Assembly (NCBI GenBank): GCA_038223055.1
Contig: JBBRHF010000130.1
Span: 1 to 12,965 of the forward strand
From: JBBRHF01 sp038223055
Lineage (GTDB): Bacteria > Actinomycetota > Actinomycetes > JACCUZ01
DNA length: 12,965 nt
Direction of reading: 5' to 3'
In this document: positions 4,956 through 12,034 of the stretch, piece after piece
Layout of the letters: each line of letters starts with the position of its first letter
Position numbering within the stretch: the first letter of the stretch is position 1
Made by a program: the position numbers and the translations under genes
Notes under the pieces: model-generated
What the model was told of the DNA's origin: nothing
Database searches by the model: none
What the model saw: the letters and a program-made list of their open reading frames with translations, nothing else

Positions 4956-7706
4956 GTGAGGGCGAACGAGCGCAGCCCCTCGGCGGGCGACGGGTGGTCC
5001 GCGCTGGCAGCCGAGGCACTTCGGCTTGCCACCGTGAGCCCGGAGCGGGCCGAGGCGCTCGGACGGCAGGCCGAGCAGGGCGGCCGGGACAGTCATGACT
5101 GGGCCACGGTCAGCGTCGCCCTCCGCGCCAGCGGGGTCGCCGCGGTGCAACTGCGGCGCCACGACGTTGCGCTCCAGCGGCTGCGTGGCGCGATCGCCGC
5201 CGGGCGCAGGGCGGGGGAACCGCGGCTGGTCGGGGAGGCGCACATGAGCCTGGCCTCGGCGCTCGTGCTGCACGGTGCTCCTGGGCGCGCCTTCGCCTCG
5301 ATCGACGCCGCGCTGCGCCAGCTCACCGGCCTGAGCGCCGCCCGCGCCCGCATCCAGCGCTCGGCGATCTTGCAGGAGATCGGCCGGGTCGACGAGGCGC
5401 TGGACGACCTGCGGCTCGCCCTCCCGGTGCTGCGTCGGCACGGCGACGTGGAGTGGGAGACCAGGGCGCTGTCCAACCGCAGCCTGATGTTCACCGCCCG
5501 TCGCCTGTTCGCCGCAGCCGAAGCCGACCTCGTCCGGGCGCAACGACTCTGCGGCGAGAACGGCCTCGACCTGGCCGATGCCTACGCGCAGCAGAACCTT
5601 GGCTGCGTCTACGGCGATCGCGGCGACGTACCCGCCGCCTTGATGCATTTCGACGCCGCTGCCGAGCGCTACCGCGAGCTGGGCCTGGAGGTGGGGGAAC
5701 TGCTGATGGACCGCGCCAAGGTGTTGCTCTCGGTGCGGCTGGTCGCCGAGGCGCGGGCCAGTGCCGAAGCCGCCGCGGCCGCCTTCGCCGCGCAGCGGCG
5801 CACGATGTACCTCCCCGAGGCTCAGCTGCTGGTGTCCACCGCCGCGTTGCTGGACAACGACCTGGCGACAGCCACGTCGGCGGCGGCCAGCGCCGCGCGC
5901 GGCTTCGCCCGGCTGGGTCGCCAAGGATGGCTGGCGCTGGCCCGCTATGCCCAGCTGCAGGCAGCCGTCGCAGCTACCAGCCTCGGCAACGCCGACTCCC
6001 AACCCACGGGGCTGGCGGTGAAGGAGGGGCACCCAGTGTCGCCGCGGCGCGCCAGGGCGCGGGCGGAGGAGCTGGAACGCGCCGGCTGGAGCGTGCCGGC
6101 GCTGGAAGCCCGAGTGCTGGCCGGCCGGCTGGCGCTGGACCAGGGCCGGCCGGAGGCGGCGCGGGCCGACCTCGTGCTGGCCGCCCGGGCTCGCCGCTCC
6201 GGCCCGGCCGACGTCCGCGCCCGCGCCTGGCTCGCGGAAGCGCTGTTGCGCAAGGCCGACGGCCGCCGCCGCGCTGCCGGGTCCGCGCTGCGAGCCGGAC
6301 TGCGGGTCGTCGAGGACTACCAGGCCACGCTCGGGGCCACCGAGCTGCGGGCGCATGTGTCCGTGCACCGGGGCGCGCTCGCCCGCAACGGTCTGCGGAT
6401 GGCTCTCGCCGACGGTGACGCCCGGGCGGCGCACTGGTGGGCCGAACGGGGGCGGGCCAGCGCGACCCGGATGCGCCCGGTGCGTCCACCCGATGACCCG
6501 GCCCTGGCGCACGACCTGCAAGATCTGCGCGCCACGATGGCCGAGATCGATCGGGCCCGCGGTGCCGGATTGGCGGCCTCGGCGATGGTGGCGCGCCAGG
6601 TCGAGCTCGAGCACCGGATCCGGGACCACATCCGGCGCACGCCAGGCGTCGACGGGCGGGCGGCTGCTGGGTCGCCCAGCGTCGGGGAGTTGGCTGGAGG
6701 TCTGGGGGACACCGCGCTGGTGGAGTACCTCGAGCTCGACCAGGTCCTGCACGCCGTCACCATCATCGGCGGCCGGGTCAGGCTGCACGCCCTGGGCGCC
6801 AGCCACCCGGTGCGCCACGGCCTCACCCATCTGCCGTTCGCGCTGCACCGTCTGGCGCACCCCGCCACCACCACGATCCAGCTGCGCGCGGCCACCAGCG
6901 TTCTGACCCACGTCGCGGCCACGCTGGACGCCATCCTGCTCGCACCGTTGGCGCGCTGGCTGGGTGATCGTCCGTTGCTGATCGTGCCGATGGGGTGGCT
7001 GCAGTCCCTGCCCTGGTCGGTGCTTGACTCGTGCTCCGGGCGACCCGTGAGCGTGTCCCCGTCTGCGGCGCTCTGGCACGCGGCGTACCAGCGTCATGCC
7101 GCCCGGGTGGGCCAGGGTCAGGTCACCGTGGTCGTTGCCGGCCCGGGCCTGCCGGGTGCTCTCGAGGAGGCGCGGGCGGTGGCCGCGCTGTATCCCGGCG
7201 CGCAGCTTCTGCGTGGTGCCGCGGCGACGGCCAGCGCCGTGGGGGCGGCGATGGACGGCGCCGGCCTCGCCCATGTAGCAGCACACGGGACCCTCCGGTC
7301 GGACAACCCGCTGTTCTCGTCCTTGCAGCTCGCCGATGGCCCGTTCACGGTCTATGACCTGGAGCGGCTCGCCCGCACGCCTCACCACGTGATCCTGGCC
7401 GCCTGCGACACCGCGAGGTCCCACGTGACGGCCGGCGAGGAGATCCTGGGCCTGGCTGCCGCGCTGCTGCGTCAGCACACCGCAACGCTGGTGGCTCCGG
7501 TCGTGCCCATCCCGGACGCCGAGACCGCGCCCCTCATGGAGCGCTACCACCGGTTCCTGCTGGCCGGGCAGCCCCCGGCCAGCGCCCTCGCTCAAGCCCA
7601 GCAGCAGCACGACCAGGGCAGCCCACGGTCGCGGGCCAGCGCCGCGAGCTTCATCTGCCTCGGCGCGGGCCACACCGCCTCGCCGGCTTCCACCCGTGCG
7701 AGCTGA
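4956..7706 (+). CDS. TPR-CHAT protein, predicted caspase-like cysteine protease
   Basis: The product is about 916 residues. Residues 15-500 form alpha-helical hairpins of tetratricopeptide type, for example DEALDDLRLALPVLRRHGD and a unit containing NLGCVYGDRGDVPAALMHFD, a likely protein-binding scaffold. The C-terminal CHAT domain (about 575-905) carries the clan CD dyad: His777 in HVAAHGTL and Cys817 in ILAACDTA, preceded by SDNPLFSSLQL. Both residues are intact, so activity is expected. In this family TPR-CHAT proteins cut partner proteins after a trigger; Csx29 of type III-E CRISPR is one example. The start is uncertain. GTG 4956 is the first plausible start after the S8 stop (4845) but lacks a good ribosome site. 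The frame stays open back to ATG 4668, inside the sequence encoding the S8 nucleophile, which is less credible. The protein appears soluble. It follows the S8 gene by 110 nt in the same direction, as the last gene of the cluster. Confidence 0.9.
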   Translation: MRANERSPSAGDGWSALAAEALRLATVSPERAEALGRQAEQGGRDSHDWATVSVALRASGVAAVQLRRHDVALQRLRGAIAAGRRAGEPRLVGEAHMSLASALVLHGAPGRAFASIDAALRQLTGLSAARARIQRSAILQEIGRVDEALDDLRLALPVLRRHGDVEWETRALSNRSLMFTARRLFAAAEADLVRAQRLCGENGLDLADAYAQQNLGCVYGDRGDVPAALMHFDAAAERYRELGLEVGELLMDRAKVLLSVRLVAEARASAEAAAAAFAAQRRTMYLPEAQLLVSTAALLDNDLATATSAAASAARGFARLGRQGWLALARYAQLQAAVAATSLGNADSQPTGLAVKEGHPVSPRRARARAEELERAGWSVPALEARVLAGRLALDQGRPEAARADLVLAARARRSGPADVRARAWLAEALLRKADGRRRAAGSALRAGLRVVEDYQATLGATELRAHVSVHRGALARNGLRMALADGDARAAHWWAERGRASATRMRPVRPPDDPALAHDLQDLRATMAEIDRARGAGLAASAMVARQVELEHRIRDHIRRTPGVDGRAAAGSPSVGELAGGLGDTALVEYLELDQVLHAVTIIGGRVRLHALGASHPVRHGLTHLPFALHRLAHPATTTIQLRAATSVLTHVAATLDAILLAPLARWLGDRPLLIVPMGWLQSLPWSVLDSCSGRPVSVSPSAALWHAAYQRHAARVGQGQVTVVVAGPGLPGALEEARAVAALYPGAQLLRGAAATASAVGAAMDGAGLAHVAAHGTLRSDNPLFSSLQLADGPFTVYDLERLARTPHHVILAACDTARSHVTAGEEILGLAAALLRQHTATLVAPVVPIPDAETAPLMERYHRFLLAGQPPASALAQAQQQHDQGSPRSRASAASFICLGAGHTASPASTRAS

Positions 7707-7711
7707 CGCCT

Positions 7712-7731
7712 CGTCCCGTCGAAACGGGATG
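7712..7731 (+). terminator. Hairpin ending the sigma/S8/CHAT cluster
   Basis: TCCCGT (7714-7719) pairs perfectly with ACGGGA (7724-7729) around a 4-nt CGAA loop. G7713-U7730 and C7712-G7731 extend it to 8 bp. It begins 5 nt after the CHAT stop codon. There is no U tract, as is common for actinobacterial terminators. Confidence 0.5.
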
Positions 7732-8040
7732 GAACCATCGGCTTCAACAACGCCGGCAAGCGGCATCCACATTCGATGGGGGTGCGGCTCTGCCCGAGGG
7801 ACACATGGTGGGCGACGCTGCGTCCGACAGATGAGATTTGCCCACGTACCAAGGTCAAGGCGCGCCTCACGAGGTGTCGACACCTATGTCGGCTGCGTTT
7901 CGCCTCGGTCGGTGCCGCTCCCAGGGCCTGCACTGCCGACGCACCACCTCAATGGTGGCCGATGTACGACGCTGTGCCCGTTCTGCGGCCCAGTGGGAAG
8001 CGAGGGCAGCCACTCCCATTCGATTGCTACCGCGTCGCAC
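7732..8040. other. Intergenic region between convergent genes, no gene recognised
   Basis: This stretch separates the CHAT gene from the oppositely oriented membrane protein gene. It is visibly less GC-rich than its surroundings. Frames crossing it on either strand have no domain, no ribosome site and unfavourable codon use. It contains the 14-bp palindrome listed separately and a small perfect stem, CCACC (7944-7948) with GGTGG (7954-7958). No tRNA or known RNA was seen. Confidence 0.5.
7872..7885. repeat. 14-bp perfect palindrome AGGTGTCGACACCT
   Basis: The sequence equals its own reverse complement, with no spacer. It lies in the convergent intergenic region, about 165 nt beyond the CHAT stop and 180 nt beyond the 3' end of the membrane protein gene, where an operator is not expected for either gene. 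It may be a protein-binding site or part of a terminator. No function is assigned. Confidence 0.4.
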
Positions 8041-8067
8041 GAGGGGTGGCATCATCGGGAACCCCTC
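8041..8067 (-). terminator. Hairpin at the 3' end of the minus-strand membrane protein gene
   Basis: GAGGGGT (8041-8047) and ACCCCTC (8061-8067) form a perfect 7-bp inverted repeat with a 13-nt loop. It overlaps the stop codon of the minus-strand gene (8066-8068) by two bases. There is no U tract, so this is only a terminator candidate. Confidence 0.35.
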
Positions 8068-10228
8068 AGTGCAGCGTGGAAACCCAGTCCGCGGCGGAAT
8101 GCAGCTGGACCCGGCGGCGCTCGTAGGTGACGCCGACGCCGAGCAGCAGCGCTCCGGCCGTCCCAAGGCTGAGCCAACGCGGCAGCCCCACCGCGTAAGG
8201 CGCCAGTTGCGAGAACGCGACGACACCGGCAGCGACCGACCCGGTGACGACCGGGGAGTTCCAGTGCAGGCGGACCCCGACGAAGAGCACGACGAGCGCG
8301 GCAGCCAGGGTCAGCAACGGCCTGGTCAAGCCAGGGTCGGCGATGCTTGCCCATGCCGAGGGCAGCAGAGCGGCCGAACTGGCCGGACCGACGGTGGTCC
8401 ACGAGGGCGCTCCGGGGTAGCGGCGCCACCGGATCAGCCCCACCAGCAGGGACAGGACCGCGAGGGGCAACGAGTAGGCCTCGATGGCATAGACGCCGGC
8501 GTCGTGGGACAGCACCCACGTCGCCGCCGAACAGCTGAGCACGGCCGGCGCGGCCAGCGCGCCCCGACCGGGCAGCAGCCCGTAGCCGAACATGGTCAGA
8601 CCGCTGACCGCCAGCACCAGACTGAGCAGCACGGCGTGTGCCGGATGATCGAGGGTCGCCGTGGCCGCCAAGCCCGCCACCAGGGCGGAGACGGGTCCGA
8701 GGGTGAGCTCCTCGGGCCGCCGTAGTCGCCAGGCGGACAGTGCTGCGAGCAGGACGGCGTAGGTCGTCAGGGCAACCGAGACGGCGACGGTCGCGGGATC
8801 CGCGACACCAGGTAGCTCGGGCGTCCCGAGAACTATCGCACCGGCACCCGCGACCGCAGCACAGCCGGCGCTCTCGGCCCGCAGGTCGGACTGCGACCAG
8901 GCAGTGCTTGCTGCCGACAGGGCCAGGGCGGCCAGGATCAGGGCGGCCGCACCTGTGTCGGCGCGCACCAGGAGCACCGCGACCGCGACCAGGGCTGTGA
9001 CGTGCGCCAGCAATGCCCAGCGCCTCGGGAACGTCGTCATGGCGGCAGCGGCAGCGGCGGCGAGAGCCACGCCTACGCCCACTAGGGTGGCGCTGCCACC
9101 CTCGGCTGCCGCGGAGACCACTCCGGCCGGCACGCACACCGCGACGGCGCCGACGAGCACGGCGCGCAGCCACGCTCCGTCGACCCGATCGCGCACAGCG
9201 CCCGCGACGATCCCCGTTCCGAGCAGGGTCGCGGAGCACCCGAGGCTCGCTGCGGCCGAGCTCTCGACGATAGTTCCGGCGATCGCGGTCGCGATGCCCA
9301 GACCGAGGAACGCCACGCCATTCACCGAAGCGCTCCGGTGCGCGATCTGGATGCGCTGACCGAACACACCGAAGGCACCCGCCGCGACAAGATAGGCGAC
9401 GGCACGCCCGGTGAGGGGCGGCTCCGCTGACTCGACGGCGGCGACGACGGCGATGGCGCTGGCACCCGCGCAAGCGATCCGCGCGGCGATGATCCGCCTG
9501 TCGCGCGAGGCGAGCGCGCCCAGCAGCAGTGCTCCGACCGTCGCCGCGCCTGCGATGTAGGTGTCGCGGGTGATGTGGTCGAGTCCGGCGAAACCCAGCG
9601 AACGGGCTTGCCCGAGCTCGACCGTGAGCAGGCCCGCGGTGAGCACGGCCAGTGCCTCCGCCGTCTGGGGCAGCCCGCGGCGGGAGACACGCAGCGCCGA
9701 CCTGGCCGCCACGACCGTCGCCAGCAGCATCACCGTCACCTGGCCACCCACGCCGATCAGTCCCCACGTCACGGCGAGGAAGACGGCCGATGCCACGATC
9801 AGCAGCATCACGCCGGTGCCCAGCAACACTCGCTGACCCGTCCGGCTGGCGGTGGGCGGGATCCGGGCCGCCTGCCCCGAGACGGGCTCACCGTCCGCCG
9901 GCGGCGTCCAGGCGCCCGGGGTGAGTGCGCCTGCGGTCGGGCCACCTGCCGTCGGGCCACCTGTGGTCGGGCCGCCGGGGTTCGGGCCGCCGGGGTTCGG
10001 GCCGCCGGGTTTCGGGCCGCCGGGGTTCGGGCCGCCCGACGTCCGCGCCGGGTCTCGCAACTCGGCGAGCAGCCGGACTCGCTCGTCGCGCAGCGCCAGA
10101 AGTTGCTGGTCGACCTGCCACAGCCGTCCCGCGGCCGGACCGAGCAGCGGCAGAGCGCAGGCCGGGCATGCGGCGATAGGGCCGGGCAACGGCTCGGCAC
10201 ACGACGGGCAGATCAACGTGCCGTTCAC
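8066..10228 (-). CDS. Zinc-ribbon, multi-pass membrane protein of the SCO7613 C-terminal type
   Basis: This encodes a 720-residue protein of unknown function. It starts with a zinc-ribbon motif, CPSC (7-10) and CPAC (21-24). A charged helix follows, GRLWQVDQQLLALRDERVRLLAELRD (about 30-58), probably a short coiled coil. Next is a Pro/Gly linker of GGPNP-type repeats (about 62-100). From about residue 130 to 700 it is a near-continuous series of hydrophobic, Ala/Val/Leu-rich helices (a dozen or more), interrupted by Arg-rich turns. The short soluble tail ends ADWVSTLH. This layout matches actinobacterial membrane proteins annotated with an SCO7613 C-terminal domain, whose role is not known. 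The GTG at 10228 is chosen because AGGAGG (complement of 10234-10239) lies 5 nt upstream. The GTG at 10234 overlaps that site. The gene is monocistronic, convergent with the CHAT gene and divergent from the small Cys/His protein gene. Confidence 0.88.
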   Translation of the reverse strand: MNGTLICPSCAEPLPGPIAACPACALPLLGPAAGRLWQVDQQLLALRDERVRLLAELRDPARTSGGPNPGGPKPGGPNPGGPNPGGPTTGGPTAGGPTAGALTPGAWTPPADGEPVSGQAARIPPTASRTGQRVLLGTGVMLLIVASAVFLAVTWGLIGVGGQVTVMLLATVVAARSALRVSRRGLPQTAEALAVLTAGLLTVELGQARSLGFAGLDHITRDTYIAGAATVGALLLGALASRDRRIIAARIACAGASAIAVVAAVESAEPPLTGRAVAYLVAAGAFGVFGQRIQIAHRSASVNGVAFLGLGIATAIAGTIVESSAAASLGCSATLLGTGIVAGAVRDRVDGAWLRAVLVGAVAVCVPAGVVSAAAEGGSATLVGVGVALAAAAAAAMTTFPRRWALLAHVTALVAVAVLLVRADTGAAALILAALALSAASTAWSQSDLRAESAGCAAVAGAGAIVLGTPELPGVADPATVAVSVALTTYAVLLAALSAWRLRRPEELTLGPVSALVAGLAATATLDHPAHAVLLSLVLAVSGLTMFGYGLLPGRGALAAPAVLSCSAATWVLSHDAGVYAIEAYSLPLAVLSLLVGLIRWRRYPGAPSWTTVGPASSAALLPSAWASIADPGLTRPLLTLAAALVVLFVGVRLHWNSPVVTGSVAAGVVAFSQLAPYAVGLPRWLSLGTAGALLLGVGVTYERRRVQLHSAADWVSTLH
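9936..10040. repeat. 15-nt minisatellite inside the membrane protein gene
   Basis: Seven head-to-tail copies of a 15-nt unit run from 9936 to 10040. The central ones (9966-10025) read TTCGGGCCGCCGGGG or differ by one base; the outer ones are more diverged. On the coding (minus) strand each copy encodes a pentapeptide such as GGPNP, GGPKP or GGPTT. Copy number could vary by slippage without shifting the frame. Confidence 0.85.
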
Positions 10229-10360
10229 AAGCACCTCCTACCCCAGCATGGCAGCGCGCCGAGGCCAGCGACAGACAACGGCGGGTGCTGTGGACGACGT
10301 ACCGCCTCGATGTCCTGGGGACGACGGGCGCGCCGCAGGTCCCGAACCGCCACGCTGGCC

Positions 10361-10366
10361 TAGGCT
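10361..10366 (+). promoter_or_regulatory. -10 element TAGGCT of the small Cys/His protein gene, leaderless type
   Basis: TAGGCT fits the actinobacterial TANNNT -10 pattern. It ends 8 nt before GTG 10375, so transcription would start at or next to the start codon. No Shine-Dalgarno sequence precedes this GTG, consistent with a leaderless mRNA. No good -35 is seen. Confidence 0.45.
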
Positions 10367-10374
10367 GACGCCTC

Positions 10375-10632
10375 GTGAGCAAGGTCGACGCGCAGCGCGC
10401 GATGAGGGAAGCCCGCTACGCCGCCAATCGCATCGCGACGCCACGGGCGGCGGCAGTGCGTGGCGCGGGCGTCCCGGCGTCGCAGTTGCGGCCTGCGGTG
10501 GCCATGCCGCAGGCGCCCCCGGCCGGACCTGTTCCGAGCGCCGACGCTGGCCTGTGCGGGCACCGCAACATGGGCGGCAAGAGCTGCCGCCGGCCGGCTG
10601 GCCATGCCGAGAAGCACCACCGCTATACATAG
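10375..10632 (+). CDS. Small Cys/His-motif protein, possible zinc binder, function unknown
   Basis: This 85-residue, basic protein has a helical N-terminus, SKVDAQRAMREARYAANRIA (2-21), and a Pro/Ala-rich middle that is probably disordered. Its compact C-terminus, LCGHRNMGGKSCRRPAGHAEKHHRYT (60-85), carries Cys61, His63, Cys71, His77, His81 and His82, a plausible single-zinc site. I recall similar small actinobacterial proteins with a CGHRNMGG-like ending but know no function. The GTG is chosen because a TAGGCT -10 element sits 8 nt upstream and the N-terminus reads well from there. It is divergent from the membrane protein gene; the two start codons are 146 nt apart. No neighbour in the same direction is close enough for an operon. 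The next same-strand start is 260 nt away. Confidence 0.7.
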   Translation: MSKVDAQRAMREARYAANRIATPRAAAVRGAGVPASQLRPAVAMPQAPPAGPVPSADAGLCGHRNMGGKSCRRPAGHAEKHHRYT

Positions 10633-10717
10633 GTGCTGCACGGCGCGGGGCGCAGTACCGAGGCGTTCTCTCAGTCCGTTTCGTCCTCAGATCCACTTGG
10701 ACGGGTGGCCCCCCCGT

Positions 10718-10763
10718 AACGTCCGAACAAGCGGAGTCCATGGTGCACGCTAGTTCGGACGTT
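10718..10763. repeat. 11-bp perfect inverted repeat with extended inner stem
   Basis: AACGTCCGAAC (10718-10728) is the exact reverse complement of GTTCGGACGTT (10753-10763). After an A/A mismatch, AGCG (10730-10733) pairs with CGCT (10748-10751), leaving a 14-nt apex (10734-10747) that contains CCATGG. It is the strongest inverted repeat seen between genes in the window. It lies 85 nt past the small protein gene and 129 nt before the TRIC-like gene. It may be a terminator for the former or a two-site operator for the latter. Confidence 0.7.
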
Positions 10764-10765
10764 GT

Positions 10766-10805
10766 GCGGATCGGGGCGGATCGGGGCGGATCGGGGCGGA
10801 TCGGG
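10766..10805. repeat. Tandem repeat, four perfect copies of GCGGATCGGG
   Basis: Four identical 10-nt copies run from 10766 to 10805, followed by a partial fifth (CGGATCG, 10806-10812). The array starts 2 nt after the 11-bp inverted repeat and ends about 80 nt before the TRIC-like gene. The 10-bp period puts every copy on nearly the same face of the helix. It looks non-coding: although the frame upstream of the TRIC-like gene is open here, its translation is a Gly/Arg/Ile repeat with no homology. Confidence 0.9.
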
Positions 10806-10879
10806 CGGATCGACCGACCGTGGTCCCCGCGACATGCTCGCTGGTTGCTTGCGTCCGCTGATGACGATCGGTGCGCCGC

Positions 10880-10885
10880 TAGGCT
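10880..10885 (+). promoter_or_regulatory. -10 element TAGGCT of the TRIC-like gene, leaderless type
   Basis: TAGGCT, identical to the hexamer before the small Cys/His protein gene, ends 7 nt before GTG 10893. That is the distance expected if transcription starts at the first base of the codon. No Shine-Dalgarno sequence is present. It would drive the group TRIC-like, NUDIX and purC. Confidence 0.5.
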
Positions 10886-10892
10886 GGCGGTC

Positions 10893-11522
10893 GTGCCGCC
10901 CACCACCCTGACGGTGACGCTGGACCTGGCTGGCGTCTTCGTGTTCGCCCTGGCTGGGGCCCTGGCCGCGGTCTACAAGCGCCTCGACGTCGTGGGAGTG
11001 GTCGTTGTCGGGATCGTGGCCGCCGTCGGCGGCGGCTTGCTGCGAGACGTGCTGCTCGGGGACGTGCCGCCGCCGGGCCTGCGTGACTGGCGCTATTCCG
11101 CCGTGCCGGCCGCGGCCGCACTCCTGGTCTTCTGCTACCACCCCTACGTCTCTCGCATCGGGCGCGGCGTGCGGGTCCTGGACGCAGCGGGGCTGGGCTT
11201 TTTCGCCACGGCGGGCACCGCCAAGGCCCTCGCGGCGGGCCTGGGCCCCGTGCCCGCGAGCCTGCTCGGTCTGCTCACCGGCATCGGCGGGTCGTTGTTG
11301 CGCGACGTACTCCTGCAGGAGATCCCCCTCGTGTTGCGCGACGGGCAGATCTACGCGGTCGCCGCGCTGGCCGGTGCGGCGGTGGTCGTGGTGGCCGACC
11401 AGCTTGATCGCTACGGCGGCGTGGCGGCAGGCATCTCGGTGTCGCTGGTGTTCGTGCTGCGGATCGTCGCGATCCTGCGCCAGTGGGCGGCACCGACACC
11501 CCGCGGGCTCTACGAGTCCTGA
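10893..11522 (+). CDS. TRIC/YicG-family (UPF0126) membrane protein
   Basis: This 209-residue membrane protein belongs to the bacterial trimeric intracellular cation channel family, also called UPF0126 (YicG, YadS). Members have seven transmembrane helices built from two inverted three-helix repeats. The physiological substrate in bacteria is debated; some conduct K+ and others have been linked to amino acid transport. Both repeats are visible, each with its Gly-rich RDVLL motif: GGGLLRDVLLGDVPP (46-60) and GGSLLRDVLLQEIP (132-145). The length fits the family. GTG 10893 begins the protein just before the first hydrophobic helix and follows a TAGGCT -10 at the leaderless distance. The much longer upstream open frame is GC-driven and contains repeats. 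The NUDIX gene follows after 18 nt, so the two are probably co-transcribed. Family membership is secure; function is not. Confidence 0.93.
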   Translation: MPPTTLTVTLDLAGVFVFALAGALAAVYKRLDVVGVVVVGIVAAVGGGLLRDVLLGDVPPPGLRDWRYSAVPAAAALLVFCYHPYVSRIGRGVRVLDAAGLGFFATAGTAKALAAGLGPVPASLLGLLTGIGGSLLRDVLLQEIPLVLRDGQIYAVAALAGAAVVVVADQLDRYGGVAAGISVSLVFVLRIVAILRQWAAPTPRGLYES

Positions 11523-11540
11523 GCCGCCAGAAGGGGACCC

Positions 11541-12008
11541 ATGACGGCCACGCGCAGCGCAGGGATCTTGCTCTTCCGTCGGGCGGGGGACTCGGTCCAG
11601 GTGCTGCTCGGACACATGGGTGGCCCGTTCTGGGCGCGCAAGGACGCGGGTGGCTGGTCGGTGCCCAAGGGTGAGCACGGACCCGACGAGACGCCCACGG
11701 ACGCGGCCCGCCGCGAGTTCACCGAAGAGCTCGGACTGCCCGTGCCGCCGGGCGCGCTGGTGGAGCTGGGGGAGATCCGTCAGCGCAGCGGCAAGGTGGT
11801 CTCGGTGTGGGCGCTGGAGGCCGATCTCGACCCAGCCGCGGTCACGCCCGGGACCTTCGAGATGGAATGGCCCAAGGGCTCCGGGGTCATCCGTGAGTTC
11901 CCGGAGATCGACCGGGTGGGCTGGTTCACCTTCGCCGAGGCGAAGGAAAAGCTGGTGGCAGGCCAGCGGCCGTTCCTCGAGCGCCTCGCCGTGTCACTGT
12001 CGACCTGA
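11541..12008 (+). CDS. NUDIX hydrolase
   Basis: A 155-residue cytoplasmic NUDIX protein. These enzymes split nucleoside diphosphates linked to another moiety, using Mg2+ or Mn2+. The full Nudix box GX5EX7REUXEEXGU is present, starting at G44: G-EHGPD-E50-TPTDAAR-REFTEELGL, with the metal-binding glutamates of REFTEEL intact. The N-terminal SAGILLFRR strand and GGWSVPKG lead-in are typical. Residues 105-130, EMEWPKGSGVIREFPEIDR, resemble a subgroup with a WPP/WPxGSG element seen in small actinobacterial and proteobacterial NUDIX proteins annotated only generically. The substrate cannot be told from the sequence. The ATG follows AAGGGG (11531-11536) by 4 nt. The gene sits 18 nt after the TRIC-like gene and 26 nt before purC. 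That placement suggests shared transcription, and a nucleotide-related role next to purC is possible but unproven. Confidence 0.93.
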   Translation: MTATRSAGILLFRRAGDSVQVLLGHMGGPFWARKDAGGWSVPKGEHGPDETPTDAARREFTEELGLPVPPGALVELGEIRQRSGKVVSVWALEADLDPAAVTPGTFEMEWPKGSGVIREFPEIDRVGWFTFAEAKEKLVAGQRPFLERLAVSLST

Positions 12009-12034
12009 GCCGCCTTCCCTGCCAGACTGCCCCG

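Noticed and set aside
2325..7706. Type III-E CRISPR locus, because of the TPR-CHAT and sigma genes
   Set aside because: No gRAMP/Cas7-11 effector, Cas1, Csx30-like match or repeat array is in the window. The resemblance is only in part of the gene content.
4605..7883. A minus-strand open frame of over 1000 codons opposite the TPR-CHAT gene
   Set aside because: It is a by-product of high GC on the opposite strand. Its translation is low-complexity Arg/Gly/Gln with no domain, whereas the plus strand encodes a clear TPR-CHAT protein with active-site residues.
7990..8060. tRNA-like stretch with ATTCGATTGC resembling a T loop
   Set aside because: No acceptor stem, D arm or anticodon arm can be assembled around it.
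7696..8130. Plus-strand frames of 116-144 codons after the CHAT gene
   Set aside because: No homology, no ribosome site and codon usage unlike the neighbours. They cross a hairpin and run into the convergent gene.
8052..9767. A 571-codon minus-strand frame overlapping the membrane protein gene
   Set aside because: It is an Arg/Gly-rich shadow. The alternative frame encodes a zinc ribbon and well-formed membrane helices with a proper ribosome site.
9936..10040. CRISPR-like array
   Set aside because: The repeats are contiguous 15-mers without spacers and are read through in frame as a Pro/Gly linker, so this is a coding minisatellite.
9852..10892. N-terminal extension of the TRIC-like protein to 556 residues
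   Set aside because: The extension runs antisense through the membrane protein gene, over the small Cys/His gene in another frame and across the tandem repeats. The family is about 205 residues and fits the start at 10893.
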